The notes under the pieces were generated by a model that was not told the origin of the DNA, ran no database searches, and saw nothing but the letters and a program-made list of their open reading frames with translations. The translations under genes were made by a program, and so were the position numbers. From NCBI RefSeq assembly GCF_000332215.1, contig NZ_ALWB01000028.1, positions 1 through 32,424 on the forward strand: DNA of 32,424 bases. Reading direction: 5' to 3'. This document shows, piece by piece, positions 1 through 7,664 of this stretch (position 1 is its first letter; each line of letters starts with the position of its first letter). This stretch comes from Pseudanabaena biceps PCC 7429 (GTDB taxonomy: Bacteria > Cyanobacteriota > Cyanobacteriia > Pseudanabaenales > Pseudanabaenaceae).

Positions 1-134
1 TAATTCTGCTTCCAAGGCTCGCTCCACTAGTGCGGTGGTTAGTTGTTTCTAGGATTCCTCCTTCTCCGAATAAGTCGGGTGGTGTTTTACATTCTTTCTA
101 GCAATTCATCGAGCAGTTCTTTGCCTATATTCAT
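1..134 (-). pseudogene. IS256-type transposase, N-terminal fragment, frameshifted
   Basis: Read on the minus strand from an ATG at 134, the first frame gives MNIGKELLDELLERM and then a stop. Shifting frame gives PPDLFGEGGIL, and a further one-base shift gives LTTALVERALEAEL running off the window edge. Together these rebuild the usual start of IS256-family (mutator-type) transposases: a short helix, a 'DLxGExGxL' segment, then 'LTxALVERALEAEL'. At least two indels break it, so it is not functional. The bases between 135 and about 205 probably hold the element's terminal inverted repeat; a TGTAAAGTC-like string on the minus strand near 190-200 fits. The gene continues beyond the window, so I cannot see the catalytic DDE residues. 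Confidence 0.7.
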
Positions 135-215
135 CGGTTTTAGTGTTAGTTATTGGGTGTCTAGATTATCTCTCTGTATATATCCCAGACTTTACACAAA
201 ATACTCTACACTCTC

Positions 216-494
216 TATCCTCCCTATACATCGAAATTCAACCCCATTGAGCATCGTTTATTTCCTCATGTGACCAGAGCTTGTCAGGGAGCTATTTTTA
301 CCAGTATTGAGTTAGTAAAATCCCTCATTGAAAAAACTTCTACCAAAACTGGCTTGAGTGTAGTTGTCAATCTTATGGATAAGGTCTATGCCAAAGGTAG
401 AGAAGTCGCTGATGGTTTCAAGGAAAATCTACCTATCATTTTTGATGAATATCTTCCTAAATGGAATTATAGAGCCATTCCTCAAAATAACTGA
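216..494 (+). pseudogene. ISAzo13-type transposase, C-terminal remnant
   Basis: An open frame from about 216 to the TGA at 492-494 reads YPPYTSKFNPIEHRLFPHVT, then RACQGAIFTSIELVKSLIEK and TSTKTGLSVVVNLMDKVYAK, and ends in LPKWNYRAIPQNN. The block NPIEHR-LFPHVTRACQG followed by TKTGL...VY..GR...PKWNY.AIP is the C-terminal signature of ISAzo13 (Rhodopirellula-type DDE) transposases. Only about 90 residues of the usual ~400 remain. Upstream sequence is unrelated IS256-like DNA, so the gene was cut by a second insertion or a deletion. The frame itself is intact, with no stop inside the remnant, which suggests a fairly recent break. Confidence 0.72.
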
Positions 495-508
495 AATGCA
501 TAAGTTAT

Positions 509-1543
509 TTATTTCTCATTCCTAACCATTATTCTTTGCTGATCTCCCATACGGGTTTTAAATAGCAACCAGAGCATCATTCTGGCAGCACCTTCATGTT
601 GTTGCCAGATGCTCATGATAGCGCCTAGCAGTGATTTTGGTAAGTGACTATATTGATAAAAGGTACTGCCTGAATGGCATTCTTTCGTGTTGAGAAAATG
701 TTTTGACCACATCTCTGCTTGCACCCTAAAAGTGAGTCCCACAAGGTGCTTACATCCTTCTTCATCCTCTTGAAAGTGATGCACAACTTCTAACAAATTC
801 CAGAGAGGACTTTCAGGTAGAGAGAAGGCTTCCACTTTTCCCTGCTTTGGCCAATCAATTTGGGCGGTAATCCAGCAAGGCTGTGTAGCAAGGCTTTTAA
901 TTAGATTCAACTTCGTTGATTTTGTTAAATCTTTGCGCTTATCTCAACCTAGATATTCTTCAATTTGACTATCACTGATGGTGAATTCTCGCTCCCAAGG
1001 CTTCTCTAAAGTTGTGGCGTAGGCTGCATAGATTAAGTGCATACAGGTTGCACGAATATCAAGCGTATCTGAAGCAAGGATCGTTTGGGCTTCAAGGTGT
1101 GATCGTGGATAGCTGAAATTAATAATATTATTCAATCGCAAACTAATTTTGCCTTTGCCTTGACTGACCGATCGCTCGTATACGAGAGTCCCCGATTCAT
1201 CCAATGACCAAGGTAGAGATCGCCTTTGCGCAAGTAAATTGCAGGCTTCCCAAACAGCGATCGCCGAGCTAAAGGGAGTACTAACACCATTCGCAAATAG
1301 GCTAGGACTAATCTTAAAATGATTCTCAATCGCCTTTACTCTACCTTTTTTGGGCTGTAACGGTATAGAAGCACCAATATTACAGGCACTAACACATAGA
1401 GGTTCGGGAGCATATCCTTCACAGTTATTACAGATGGCGGGATCAATCCAGTAATTACCCTGCTGAATCGAAATTGCGCCCATAGGACAAATAGCTATAC
1501 AGGATGAACAGGCAACACAGCCGCTTGATATTTTATATGCCAT
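509..1543 (-). pseudogene. PatB/CnfR-like two-cluster ferredoxin regulator, broken and C-terminally truncated
   Basis: The first open stretch (1543 to 944, 199 codons) starts MAYKISSGCVACSSCIAICP and carries two cysteine sets for 4Fe-4S clusters (CVACSSCIAICP and CNNC...CVSAC). It ends ...IEEYLG at a TGA (944-946). Exactly in frame after that TGA the reading continues DKRKDLTKSTKLNLIKSLAT and on to ...LLFKTRMGDQQRIMV, stopping at 509. The second part has no ATG near its start (only TTG at 908-910), so it is better read as the continuation of one gene. From memory of the family, PatB/CnfR proteins (about 500+ residues, ferredoxin N-terminus, DNA-binding C-terminus, activator of nif genes under low oxygen) run through this same block. 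The C-terminal DNA-binding part is absent; homology seems to stop near 524, next to the ISAzo13 remnant. Alternative: two real genes, a short dicluster ferredoxin and a TTG-started unknown. Identification moderate; the in-frame continuity is directly visible. Confidence 0.68.
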
Positions 1544-1700
1544 TTCACTATGCTTTGAGAGTTGGTGAGTTGAAGCATTTGACTGCTGAATAGTTGGAGG
1601 ATATCGGAATCTTTTAAATTTAAAATATTCCTATAAGCCTTTATACTTACACCAACGTTCTTAATTCTGTTCAGATTGAGCATCTTAGAGTGCTTTGCGC

Positions 1701-1790
1701 TCAAATCCGAACTAAGAAATTTTTTAAAAGTGTTGCAAAACAAGACTTTTAAAAATTTCATATAGTTCTTTTGATCAGAAATTGCTGTAA
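1701..1790. repeat. Degenerate palindromic element, copy 1
   Basis: Imperfect inverted repeat: the left arm around 1701-1735 (GAAATTTTTTAAAAGTGTTG) pairs with the right arm around 1739-1773 (ACAAGACTTTTAAAAATTTC). The tail ends ATTGCTGTAA at 1781-1790. The same arm pattern and the same tail recur in the better conserved copy at 1838-1942, about 150 bp downstream, so the two are tandem copies of one non-coding element. It lies in the 552-bp gap between the broken ferredoxin regulator and the M50 gene. Confidence 0.6.
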
Positions 1791-1837
1791 TAGAAAGTAA
1801 GTTTTTAAAGATTTTCTTTATATTTGAGCGTTGAATG

Positions 1838-1942
1838 TTACAACAATTACCAATCAAACAAACCAAGGAAATTTTTGAAAGCGTTGCGAAGCAACGCTTT
1901 CAAAAATTTCCTTATGGTTCATTTGATCGATAATTGCTGTAA
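1838..1942. repeat. Long palindromic element (perfect 23-bp hairpin core), copy 2
   Basis: The core is a perfect inverted repeat: a 23-bp arm at 1865-1887, loop GAA at 1888-1890, matching arm at 1891-1913. The symmetry continues outward with mismatches, from TTACAACAATTACC at 1838 to ATTGCTGTAA ending at 1942, giving about 50 bp per arm. The core motif is GCGTTGC-GAA-GCAACGC. It has no coding capacity and resembles a MITE or REP-type element. The rest of the 1544-2095 gap shows only AT-rich sequence and a short duplicated AAAGCCTTATTTA (about 2010-2036). Confidence 0.75.
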
Positions 1943-2095
1943 GAAACTGTAGCCGTACATAGTTTGCGGTTTGTCGCTAAAGTGGATATACAGAATTCCA
2001 CATTTATAAAGCCTTATTTAAAAGCCTTATTTAAAAATTGTAGGGAATTGTGGCTTGTCTTCGAGAATTCCTGCGATTTCCTGTAATTTATTTTT

Positions 2096-3652
2096 ATGAT
2101 GTCAAATCCACTTCTTCCGATCTCTGTATTAGTACTTACCCTTGCTTTGCTGGGTTGGGGATATTTTCGTTCCCGCAAGTTTGGTAAGCTGGGGCTATTG
2201 TCTTGGCTGCAATTTGTAGCACTCATGGCTCCTTGGCTCATCTATTTTGGCTTGTTTGTTTTAGGTGTTTTTATAAATTTCACAACCCTATTATTTTTGT
2301 TGCTAGGCTCGACGATCGCCTATGTTGCTATCAGTAACCAATTACGCAAGATTGTGTCTGAAGAAAAATCAGCGATCGAGCAAAAGCTCAAACAAGGCAT
2401 CGAAGTGACTGGTAGCGATCGCCCAAATTCTCAAGACAATCTGGCTAACGATCTACCTGTTAAGACTCCAATTGCTTTGGCAATGTCACAGGGAAAGAAC
2501 CAGTTAAAACTTTTTAAGTCTTTGCCTGCGGAAGATATGAAGCTGATACAGGGGATTTTTGGAATCGAAACCTACTACGTTACCGAAACCATTCCCTACC
2601 AAGAAGGGGCTATTTTTAAGGGTAATTTACGGGGTGAGCCTGATGTCGTCCATGATCGCCTGACTAAATCCTTGCACGATCGCCTTGGCGATCGGTACAA
2701 CCTCTTTTTGGTTGAAGGTCAAGATCGCAAGCCCGTAGTAATCGTTTTGCCTAGCCGAGTTAGTAATGTGGATAACAATACGATTCCGCAAAGGCTCTTG
2801 ATTTTGGTACTGATTTTTGCCAATGGCTATACGGCTTTAAATTTGGGTGCTTTAGTAGGCGGGATTCCCGTTGTGCAATCTCCTCAAGAATATCTCATCG
2901 GTTTGCCCTTTGCCTTAGGTATTGGCGCAATTTTAGGGCTGCGAGAGCTAGCGATGCGTCTGATGGCAAAGAAATATAAAGTTACGATGAGTTTGCCGTT
3001 TCTTTTGCCTTCTTCCCAATTAGGTTCTTTTGGGGCGTTCAGTCGGATTTCTTCGCCATTACCCAATCGAGTTGCTCTGTTTGATATTGCGATCGCGCCA
3101 GCTTTGGTAAGTGGATTGGTTTCTTTGATCTTGCTTCTGGTTGGTTTGCGTCTATCTGCGATCGGGATGGGAAGCATCGATATTCCCAGTCAAATTTTTC
3201 AAGCTTCCGTATTGGCTGGAACCTTGGCGAAGTTATTTCTTGGGAATGCGTTACAGGATAGTTTTATTTCGATTCATCCTTTAGTGGTTCTCGGATGGCT
3301 TGGCTCGGTAATCACTGCCCTGAATTTGATGCCCGCAGGTCAGCTAGATGGTGGCAGGATTGTTCAATCGGTTTATGGAAGACGTACGGCAAGTTGGACG
3401 ACGGTATTAACCCTGATTTTCCTAGTGATTGCTACGGTCATTAATCCACTCGCTCTCTATTGGGGAGGAATTATCTTAATTCTATTAAGAGATTTGGAAC
3501 GTCCTATGCTCAATGAACTTTCAGAACTTGATGGCGATCGCGAAGCTTTAGGGATAGTCGCTCTCTTTTGGATGTTGATTACGTTACTTCCTATTACCGC
3601 TAGTGTTGCCGATCGCTTAGGTATTGGCGGTGGTAGCGGATTGCTTCCATAG
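2096..3652 (+). CDS. EGY-like M50 (site-2 protease family) membrane protein lacking the HEXXH zinc motif
   Basis: 518 residues. Hydrophobic segments lie at about 5-22 and 43-85, then a soluble stretch at 86-225, then a polytopic C-terminal half. The layout follows cyanobacterial and plastid EGY proteins: a GNLRGEPD motif (about 176-183), then the catalytic-helix position, then PFLLPSSQLGSFGA (301-314), and NLMPAGQLDGGR (410-421), the conserved substrate/metal-side motif of M50 peptidases. At the place where active members have HEXXH, this protein reads RELAM (283-287), so both zinc-binding histidines are gone. Intramembrane proteolysis is therefore unlikely; plant EGY3 is a known non-catalytic relative. 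It stands alone on the plus strand. Start is ATG at 2096 or the adjacent ATG at 2099; no strong ribosome site is visible. Likely role: membrane-bound regulator or chaperone-like pseudoprotease (inference). Confidence 0.85.
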   Translation: MMSNPLLPISVLVLTLALLGWGYFRSRKFGKLGLLSWLQFVALMAPWLIYFGLFVLGVFINFTTLLFLLLGSTIAYVAISNQLRKIVSEEKSAIEQKLKQGIEVTGSDRPNSQDNLANDLPVKTPIALAMSQGKNQLKLFKSLPAEDMKLIQGIFGIETYYVTETIPYQEGAIFKGNLRGEPDVVHDRLTKSLHDRLGDRYNLFLVEGQDRKPVVIVLPSRVSNVDNNTIPQRLLILVLIFANGYTALNLGALVGGIPVVQSPQEYLIGLPFALGIGAILGLRELAMRLMAKKYKVTMSLPFLLPSSQLGSFGAFSRISSPLPNRVALFDIAIAPALVSGLVSLILLLVGLRLSAIGMGSIDIPSQIFQASVLAGTLAKLFLGNALQDSFISIHPLVVLGWLGSVITALNLMPAGQLDGGRIVQSVYGRRTASWTTVLTLIFLVIATVINPLALYWGGIILILLRDLERPMLNELSELDGDREALGIVALFWMLITLLPITASVADRLGIGGGSGLLP

Positions 3653-3700
3653 GTTAAATAGAACAAAGTATCACTTTTTCTCTTCTGTTTAAAAGATAAG

Positions 3701-4171
3701 GCGATCGCTCTCCATTACCAAATTACAAAGCGATCGCCTCAAATATCCCTACTTTCACCCCACAAGCGATCGCACCCTCAACAAACCAACAACAACAAAA
3801 CAGCGATCGCCCCTAATCTCAATCACAAAACGATCGCCTAAAATATCTACACTCTCACCCCACAAGCGATCGCCCCTCAACAAACCAACATCAAAAAGCG
3901 ATCTCCTCTAATCTCAATCAAAAAGCGATCGCCTAAAACATCAACACTCTCACCACACAAGCGATCGCCCCCTCAATAAACCAACAACATCAAACAGCGA
4001 TTGCCCCTAATCTCATCAAAAAGCGATCGCCTAAAATATCCATACTTTCACAAACAAGCGATCGCCCCTCAACAAACCAATAACATCAAACACCGATCGC
4101 CTAAAATATCCACTCTTTCACCCCACAAGCGATCGCCCCTAGCATAACCAACAATATCAAACAGCGATCAC
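3701..4171. repeat. Tandem array built on HIP1 octamers (A-B-C higher-order units)
   Basis: Fifteen GCGATCGC sites or one-base variants start at 3701, 3730, 3766, 3803, 3830, 3866, 3898, 3925, 3961, 3997, 4023, 4058, 4093, 4129 and 4164, spaced 26-37 bp. The sequences between them are of three recurring types: A (CCTAAAATATC...CACAA), B (CCCCTCAACAAACCAAC...) and C (CCCCTAATCTCAATCA...). The order is ABC, ABC, ABC, AB, AB and a partial A, giving a period near 95-100 bp that loses its C unit at the right end. This fills the 564-bp gap between the M50 gene and the convergent dual-OB/WD40 gene. No gene or clear terminator is seen inside. Confidence 0.9.
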
Positions 4172-4216
4172 CGAAAATGTTACTAAGTTCATTGCCAAAA
4201 TATTCAGTGAGCTTTA

Positions 4217-5962
4217 CTAAAAAGGGGCATCGTCATAAGCATCCATATTATCAAACTTTCTGAAGATGATAATATCTCTACTTGTACCAGCAATCAGCAT
4301 AGAAGCATCAATATTAAATCTTAAATAATCAATTGTTTTTGCATATTCATCTATGCTTGAAATTAAATTCCCATTAGAAGTGTTCCACAATTTTATATTG
4401 CTTTTTGTGAATTCATGACCTGTAGCTGGACTTTGATTTGAAACAGTTGCGAATATTTCACAATCATCACTAAATGTAATTTCATCAATGCTTTCAGAGT
4501 GTGCAATAAAATAATTGATTGATCTTCTATTTCTAATATCATAAATAGTTAATCTACCCTCTGAATCGCCAAATACTAACAAATGTGAATCCTTACTGAT
4601 TGCCAAGCAGGAAATGGGTGCATTAGAAGTTGTTGTAACTTTATGTGTGATTTCTCCATCACTGACGCGAAATATTAATACTTCTTGAGAAGGTGTTTCA
4701 GAAACTACGGCAATAAAGTTTTCAGAACAGGCAATGTAATAACCTTGGCTTGGCTGGAATTCTGAAATTAGCTGACGATATTTTTTTCCATATTCCCATA
4801 TACCAATTCCGTAATAACTCCATATAACAACCTTATCTTTTGTAATAAATTCCACAAAGCAAGTTTCATATGTAGGATCTTCCTGAAAGTCATAATATTC
4901 AGATAAGGGAAGTCCTATATCATGTCCTGACAAGCTATATAAAAAATCTCCATTTGTTGTATTCCAAAATTCAATTTGCTGACTCTGAAGATAATAGCTA
5001 GAAATGGCAATTACCTCACCATCTTTGCTAATATTAACTGGCTCAAAATACTTAGTATTTATTCTTTGAATTTTGGATATGTTGCAGAAAACACCCATTT
5101 TATAATCTGTCAAACTACAAAACTTGACTGTTTGTAAATCATAGTCACTACTACAACCTACAATAGATTGATTGTCTTGTGTCAAAGCAAATGGATAACA
5201 GGTATTGGAAATACAATATCGTGACCATTGAATCTCAGCACTATTATTAATGACATTACTTGAATAGTTTTGAGAAGTGATACTAGAATCAATAATTTCA
5301 ATTACCCCAGCTATCAATTTCCAACAAGGTGCTTCATCCCCGTCCCAATTATCTGGTTTATATGGCATACCTAGACTCATAGTAATTAAATAATTACCAT
5401 TAGACTGATAACCAGACTCAATTTTCTTAACAAATATGGGATCAGTAATAGGGATATCCACTAATTTATTCCCAGAAGAAGAAACTATTGTACCTAGCCA
5501 TTGAATTCCTCCTCTGCTAGTTTGTCTTGATTTGATTGATAAACTGACAGCATTAATTAATTGTAGAGTTTTTCTTTTATCCAATGGCAATGATTGTAGA
5601 TATTTAGGATACACAAGCTTAAAAGAATTGTGAAGAATAGCACCATCATCACAGTACTGGATAATGTCTTGAACTTTGGATTTGCCTATAACTTCCCATT
5701 GTCCTTTTAGTACAGATAAGTTCTCACTTTCAAAATCAAAATTGTTTCCTGTATCAGCCAGAGGAATCTCTAAAATATCTAATAGTTCTGGCTCTCTTCC
5801 ATTAACAAGACAAATAGATTTTGGAACTCTACCATCTTTTGGATACAGAGAATCGCATACAGGTCTAGCCCATTTTCCTGTATCAATATTGATCCCCGCA
5901 ATACAACGTTCTCCTTCTTTTTTTGAATTAGCAAGGCAAATGATTCTTTTTACAGATGACAT
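4217..5962 (-). CDS. Dual-OB domain protein with C-terminal WD40-type beta-propeller
   Basis: 581 residues. The N-terminal ~225 residues (MSSVKRIICLANSKKEGERC, then GKWARPV, LDILEIPL, and CWKLIAGVIEII near the end) match the pattern I know as the dual OB-containing domain, a probable nucleic-acid or nucleotide-binding module. From about 245 to the end there are degenerate WD40 repeats: SCLAISKDSHLLVFGDSEGR, LTIYDIRNRRS, EITFSDDCEIFATVS, IKLWNTSNGNLISSI and similar blades, suggesting a propeller. No signal peptide or membrane segment is seen. It is the last gene of a three-gene operon and overlaps the upstream DUF488 gene by 13 bp, so translation is probably coupled. Function unknown; the fusion suggests a scaffold that ties nucleic-acid recognition to the two DUF488 proteins (inference). 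Confidence 0.75.
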   Translation of the reverse strand: MSSVKRIICLANSKKEGERCIAGINIDTGKWARPVCDSLYPKDGRVPKSICLVNGREPELLDILEIPLADTGNNFDFESENLSVLKGQWEVIGKSKVQDIIQYCDDGAILHNSFKLVYPKYLQSLPLDKRKTLQLINAVSLSIKSRQTSRGGIQWLGTIVSSSGNKLVDIPITDPIFVKKIESGYQSNGNYLITMSLGMPYKPDNWDGDEAPCWKLIAGVIEIIDSSITSQNYSSNVINNSAEIQWSRYCISNTCYPFALTQDNQSIVGCSSDYDLQTVKFCSLTDYKMGVFCNISKIQRINTKYFEPVNISKDGEVIAISSYYLQSQQIEFWNTTNGDFLYSLSGHDIGLPLSEYYDFQEDPTYETCFVEFITKDKVVIWSYYGIGIWEYGKKYRQLISEFQPSQGYYIACSENFIAVVSETPSQEVLIFRVSDGEITHKVTTTSNAPISCLAISKDSHLLVFGDSEGRLTIYDIRNRRSINYFIAHSESIDEITFSDDCEIFATVSNQSPATGHEFTKSNIKLWNTSNGNLISSIDEYAKTIDYLRFNIDASMLIAGTSRDIIIFRKFDNMDAYDDAPF

Positions 5963-6399
5963 ACTTTAATATTCTCCCATTTTTTACTTAGATATTCAGC
6001 GACAAGGCGGCGATGACAATTATGTGGTTTTGCCTCACTACAGAGCAAACATCCATGATTGAGTAATTCGGGTGTAACTTTTTTCTCAATCTGACGATCT
6101 GATATAAGTTTTAAAAATTTTTGCTCATATACCCCCCAATCACCTTTGTTTTTTTTGTACTCGTCCAAAATATCTTTAGTTGGAGCTAAATCAAGAATAT
6201 GTACATAATCAATCGCCCCAACTTGTTTAAGGAAATACTTTAAATCATTTTTCTTAGTAAAGCCTGCTAACTGAGAGACATTGTTTAGCCTTGTATCTAT
6301 AACTGTTTTCACACCAGACTTTATCAAAGTATCAAAAAATTGCTCAGCACTTTTCTGAGTAAAGCCCATTGTAAATAATTTAACTGACTGACTAAGCAT
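5950..6399 (-). CDS. DUF488 family protein (shorter paralogue)
   Basis: 149 residues. The N-terminus LFTMGFTQKSAEQFFDTLIK followed by VIDTR matches the DUF488 opening (TIGHS...F...L...DVR in the classic form). The C-terminal signature is C120-S-E-x5-C128-H-R, the conserved C-x-E...CHR motif of the family. It overlaps the upstream DUF488 gene by 8 bp and the downstream dual-OB/WD40 gene by 13 bp, so all three form one transcript. The catalytic role of DUF488 is not settled; the invariant cysteines and CHR motif suggest an enzyme active site or metal site. It differs strongly from its upstream partner (MGFT instead of VGHSN), so the pair may be a specialised heteromer. Confidence 0.82.
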   Translation of the reverse strand: MLSQSVKLFTMGFTQKSAEQFFDTLIKSGVKTVIDTRLNNVSQLAGFTKKNDLKYFLKQVGAIDYVHILDLAPTKDILDEYKKNKGDWGVYEQKFLKLISDRQIEKKVTPELLNHGCLLCSEAKPHNCHRRLVAEYLSKKWENIKVCHL

Positions 6400-7048
6400 A
6401 AACTTCTCCTTTTGTTTCTACATAAGCGATTTCATTACCCTGCTTTTTATAAGCTTCCATGAGACAATCCTCACGGTCTAAATCATCATTTTCTTGCACA
6501 GGAGACAAAGCATCAAACAGTGAAAGTTGACTAATTTCTATTTGTTTTGCAAATTGTTTGAATCCATGCTTAGCCAACATCCTATCTTCCAAATCTCCGT
6601 GAGATTCTAGATCGCCATTACTTTTAATATGCTGAATATCTAGATCATATTCCTTGAGATGTGGACAAACTAAAATTGCTCGATGACAAGTTAAAGGATC
6701 TTTTTCGGCACACATCAACGCGATTCTATGCCGACTTTTTACACCTTTTAAGATTCGTCTTATTCCTTCTGTAAATAAGTCAGTCGCTGCAATTCTCTCA
6801 TATAGAGCCTTACCATCGACATAGCAACTTTGGTCTTCTGGTCTTGCTCCTAACTCTTGTCCTAGAAATACATAACGAATTTTGTCGGCTTCTAAATAAT
6901 CCTTTAACTGTGCTTGGCAAAAATGTGGTAAATAACGACTATAGGGACGCGATCGCACATCAGCTAAAGCCGTAATCTCATGCTTTTGTAAAAGCTCAAT
7001 AAAAGTCTTGATGCTGTGATTTGAATGACCAACAGTAAAAAGTTGCAT
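6392..7048 (-). CDS. DUF488 family protein (canonical paralogue)
   Basis: 218 residues. It shows the full DUF488 signature: FTVGHSNHS (4-12), LADVRSRPYSRYLPHF (28-43), FLGQELGARPED (61-72) and C113-A-E-x5-C121-H-R. The last ~55 residues (acidic, low similarity) extend past the core. ATG at 7046-7048 is the natural start, since the motif begins three residues in. It is the first gene of the DUF488-DUF488-dual-OB/WD40 operon; the 28-bp gap to the DUF29 gene upstream allows either a shared transcript or a promoter around 7050-7080. No function should be assumed beyond a conserved predicted active site. Confidence 0.87.
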   Translation of the reverse strand: MQLFTVGHSNHSIKTFIELLQKHEITALADVRSRPYSRYLPHFCQAQLKDYLEADKIRYVFLGQELGARPEDQSCYVDGKALYERIAATDLFTEGIRRILKGVKSRHRIALMCAEKDPLTCHRAILVCPHLKEYDLDIQHIKSNGDLESHGDLEDRMLAKHGFKQFAKQIEISQLSLFDALSPVQENDDLDREDCLMEAYKKQGNEIAYVETKGEVYA

Positions 7049-7076
7049 TGATGATTAACCTCAATAATTTTGATAA

Positions 7077-7568
7077 TTAACATAGTAATAAATCTTCTGG
7101 AAATTGAGGATCGAGGATTTGGGCGATCGCATAGGGACAATCGGGTGGTAAATCGGGATAATCGAAGGGTGTTTCTCGCACAACCAATGACAAAGACAAT
7201 CTATACGCTTCGATTACCGCTTCATTGAGATAGGACTTCAAACTCGGATTATCTTTTAGATGTAACGTGATGCGATCGCGTTGTTCGATAATGTTTGACC
7301 GCCAGCTTTTACCGCGCAATTCGGTTTGAAACTCCCACTTCAGCAAATGTCCAATCAAAACACCCAAACGATTGCGAAGTTCTTGTTTTTGCTGCTTACC
7401 CAACGACTCAATTTCCTCCACCAAATTCACGATGTCTAGAGAATGCCATTGACCGAGCCTTAATAGTTCTGACTGCTCCTGAGTCCAAGCATAAAAATCA
7501 ACTTCATATAAATCAGTAGCTAAATCAGGACTTGTTTCTATTGGTAGTTCCAACTTTGACTCAATCAT
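7077..7568 (-). CDS. DUF29 family protein
   Basis: 163 residues from ATG at 7566-7568. The family hallmarks are clear: YEVDFYAWTQEQSELLRLGQ, LDIVNLVEEIESLGKQQKQE, LRNRLGVLIGHLLKWEFQ, then RGKSWRSNIIEQR and a C-terminal DCPYAIAQILD...FPE. DUF29 is a small helical family abundant in cyanobacteria with no known function. A longer reading from TTG at 7577 is possible, but ATG-ATT is favoured because the upstream DNA is shared with higB up to the same ATGATTG start context. A second DUF29 gene lies at 21818. Confidence 0.87.
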   Translation of the reverse strand: MIESKLELPIETSPDLATDLYEVDFYAWTQEQSELLRLGQWHSLDIVNLVEEIESLGKQQKQELRNRLGVLIGHLLKWEFQTELRGKSWRSNIIEQRDRITLHLKDNPSLKSYLNEAVIEAYRLSLSLVVRETPFDYPDLPPDCPYAIAQILDPQFPEDLLLC

Positions 7569-7597
7569 TATGTTCAAGCCTGCAATGCATTACACAC

Positions 7598-7658
7598 AAC
7601 TATAACAAACCAGACCTACCATGCAGTAGGTTTAAAATCGTCATCATTGGCGATCGCC
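7598..7658 (-). promoter_or_regulatory. Duplicated upstream block, copy 1 (before DUF29 gene)
   Basis: AACTATAACAAACC (7598-7611) and a 27-bp block (7632-7658, beginning TTAAAATCGTCATCATTGG) are identical to blocks upstream of higB at 8939-8952 and 8976-9002. Between them both copies carry a short inverted repeat (here CCTAC...GTAGG). On the minus strand the first block reads GGTTTGTTATAGTT, giving a plausible TATAGT -10 box about 35 bp before the DUF29 ATG. The matching also touches the start codon context. Confidence 0.55.
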
Positions 7659-7664
7659 CAAAAT

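Noticed and set aside
43-273. Open frame on the plus strand (76 codons)
   Set aside because: Low-complexity Ser/Leu translation antisense to the IS256-type fragment and crossing into the ISAzo13 remnant in another frame; not a gene.
1495-1866. Open frame of 123 codons on the minus strand
   Set aside because: Runs through the decayed palindromic element and the start of the ferredoxin gene in another frame; no recognisable protein.
3701-4171. Possible CRISPR array (regular short repeats with ~28 bp between them)
   Set aside because: The repeat is only the 8-bp HIP1 motif and the 'spacers' themselves repeat in an A-B-C order; there is no cas gene or leader.
5950-7048. The two DUF488 genes as one frameshifted gene
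   Set aside because: Both carry their own complete N-terminal and CHR motifs and start codons; they are separate paralogues with a short overlap.
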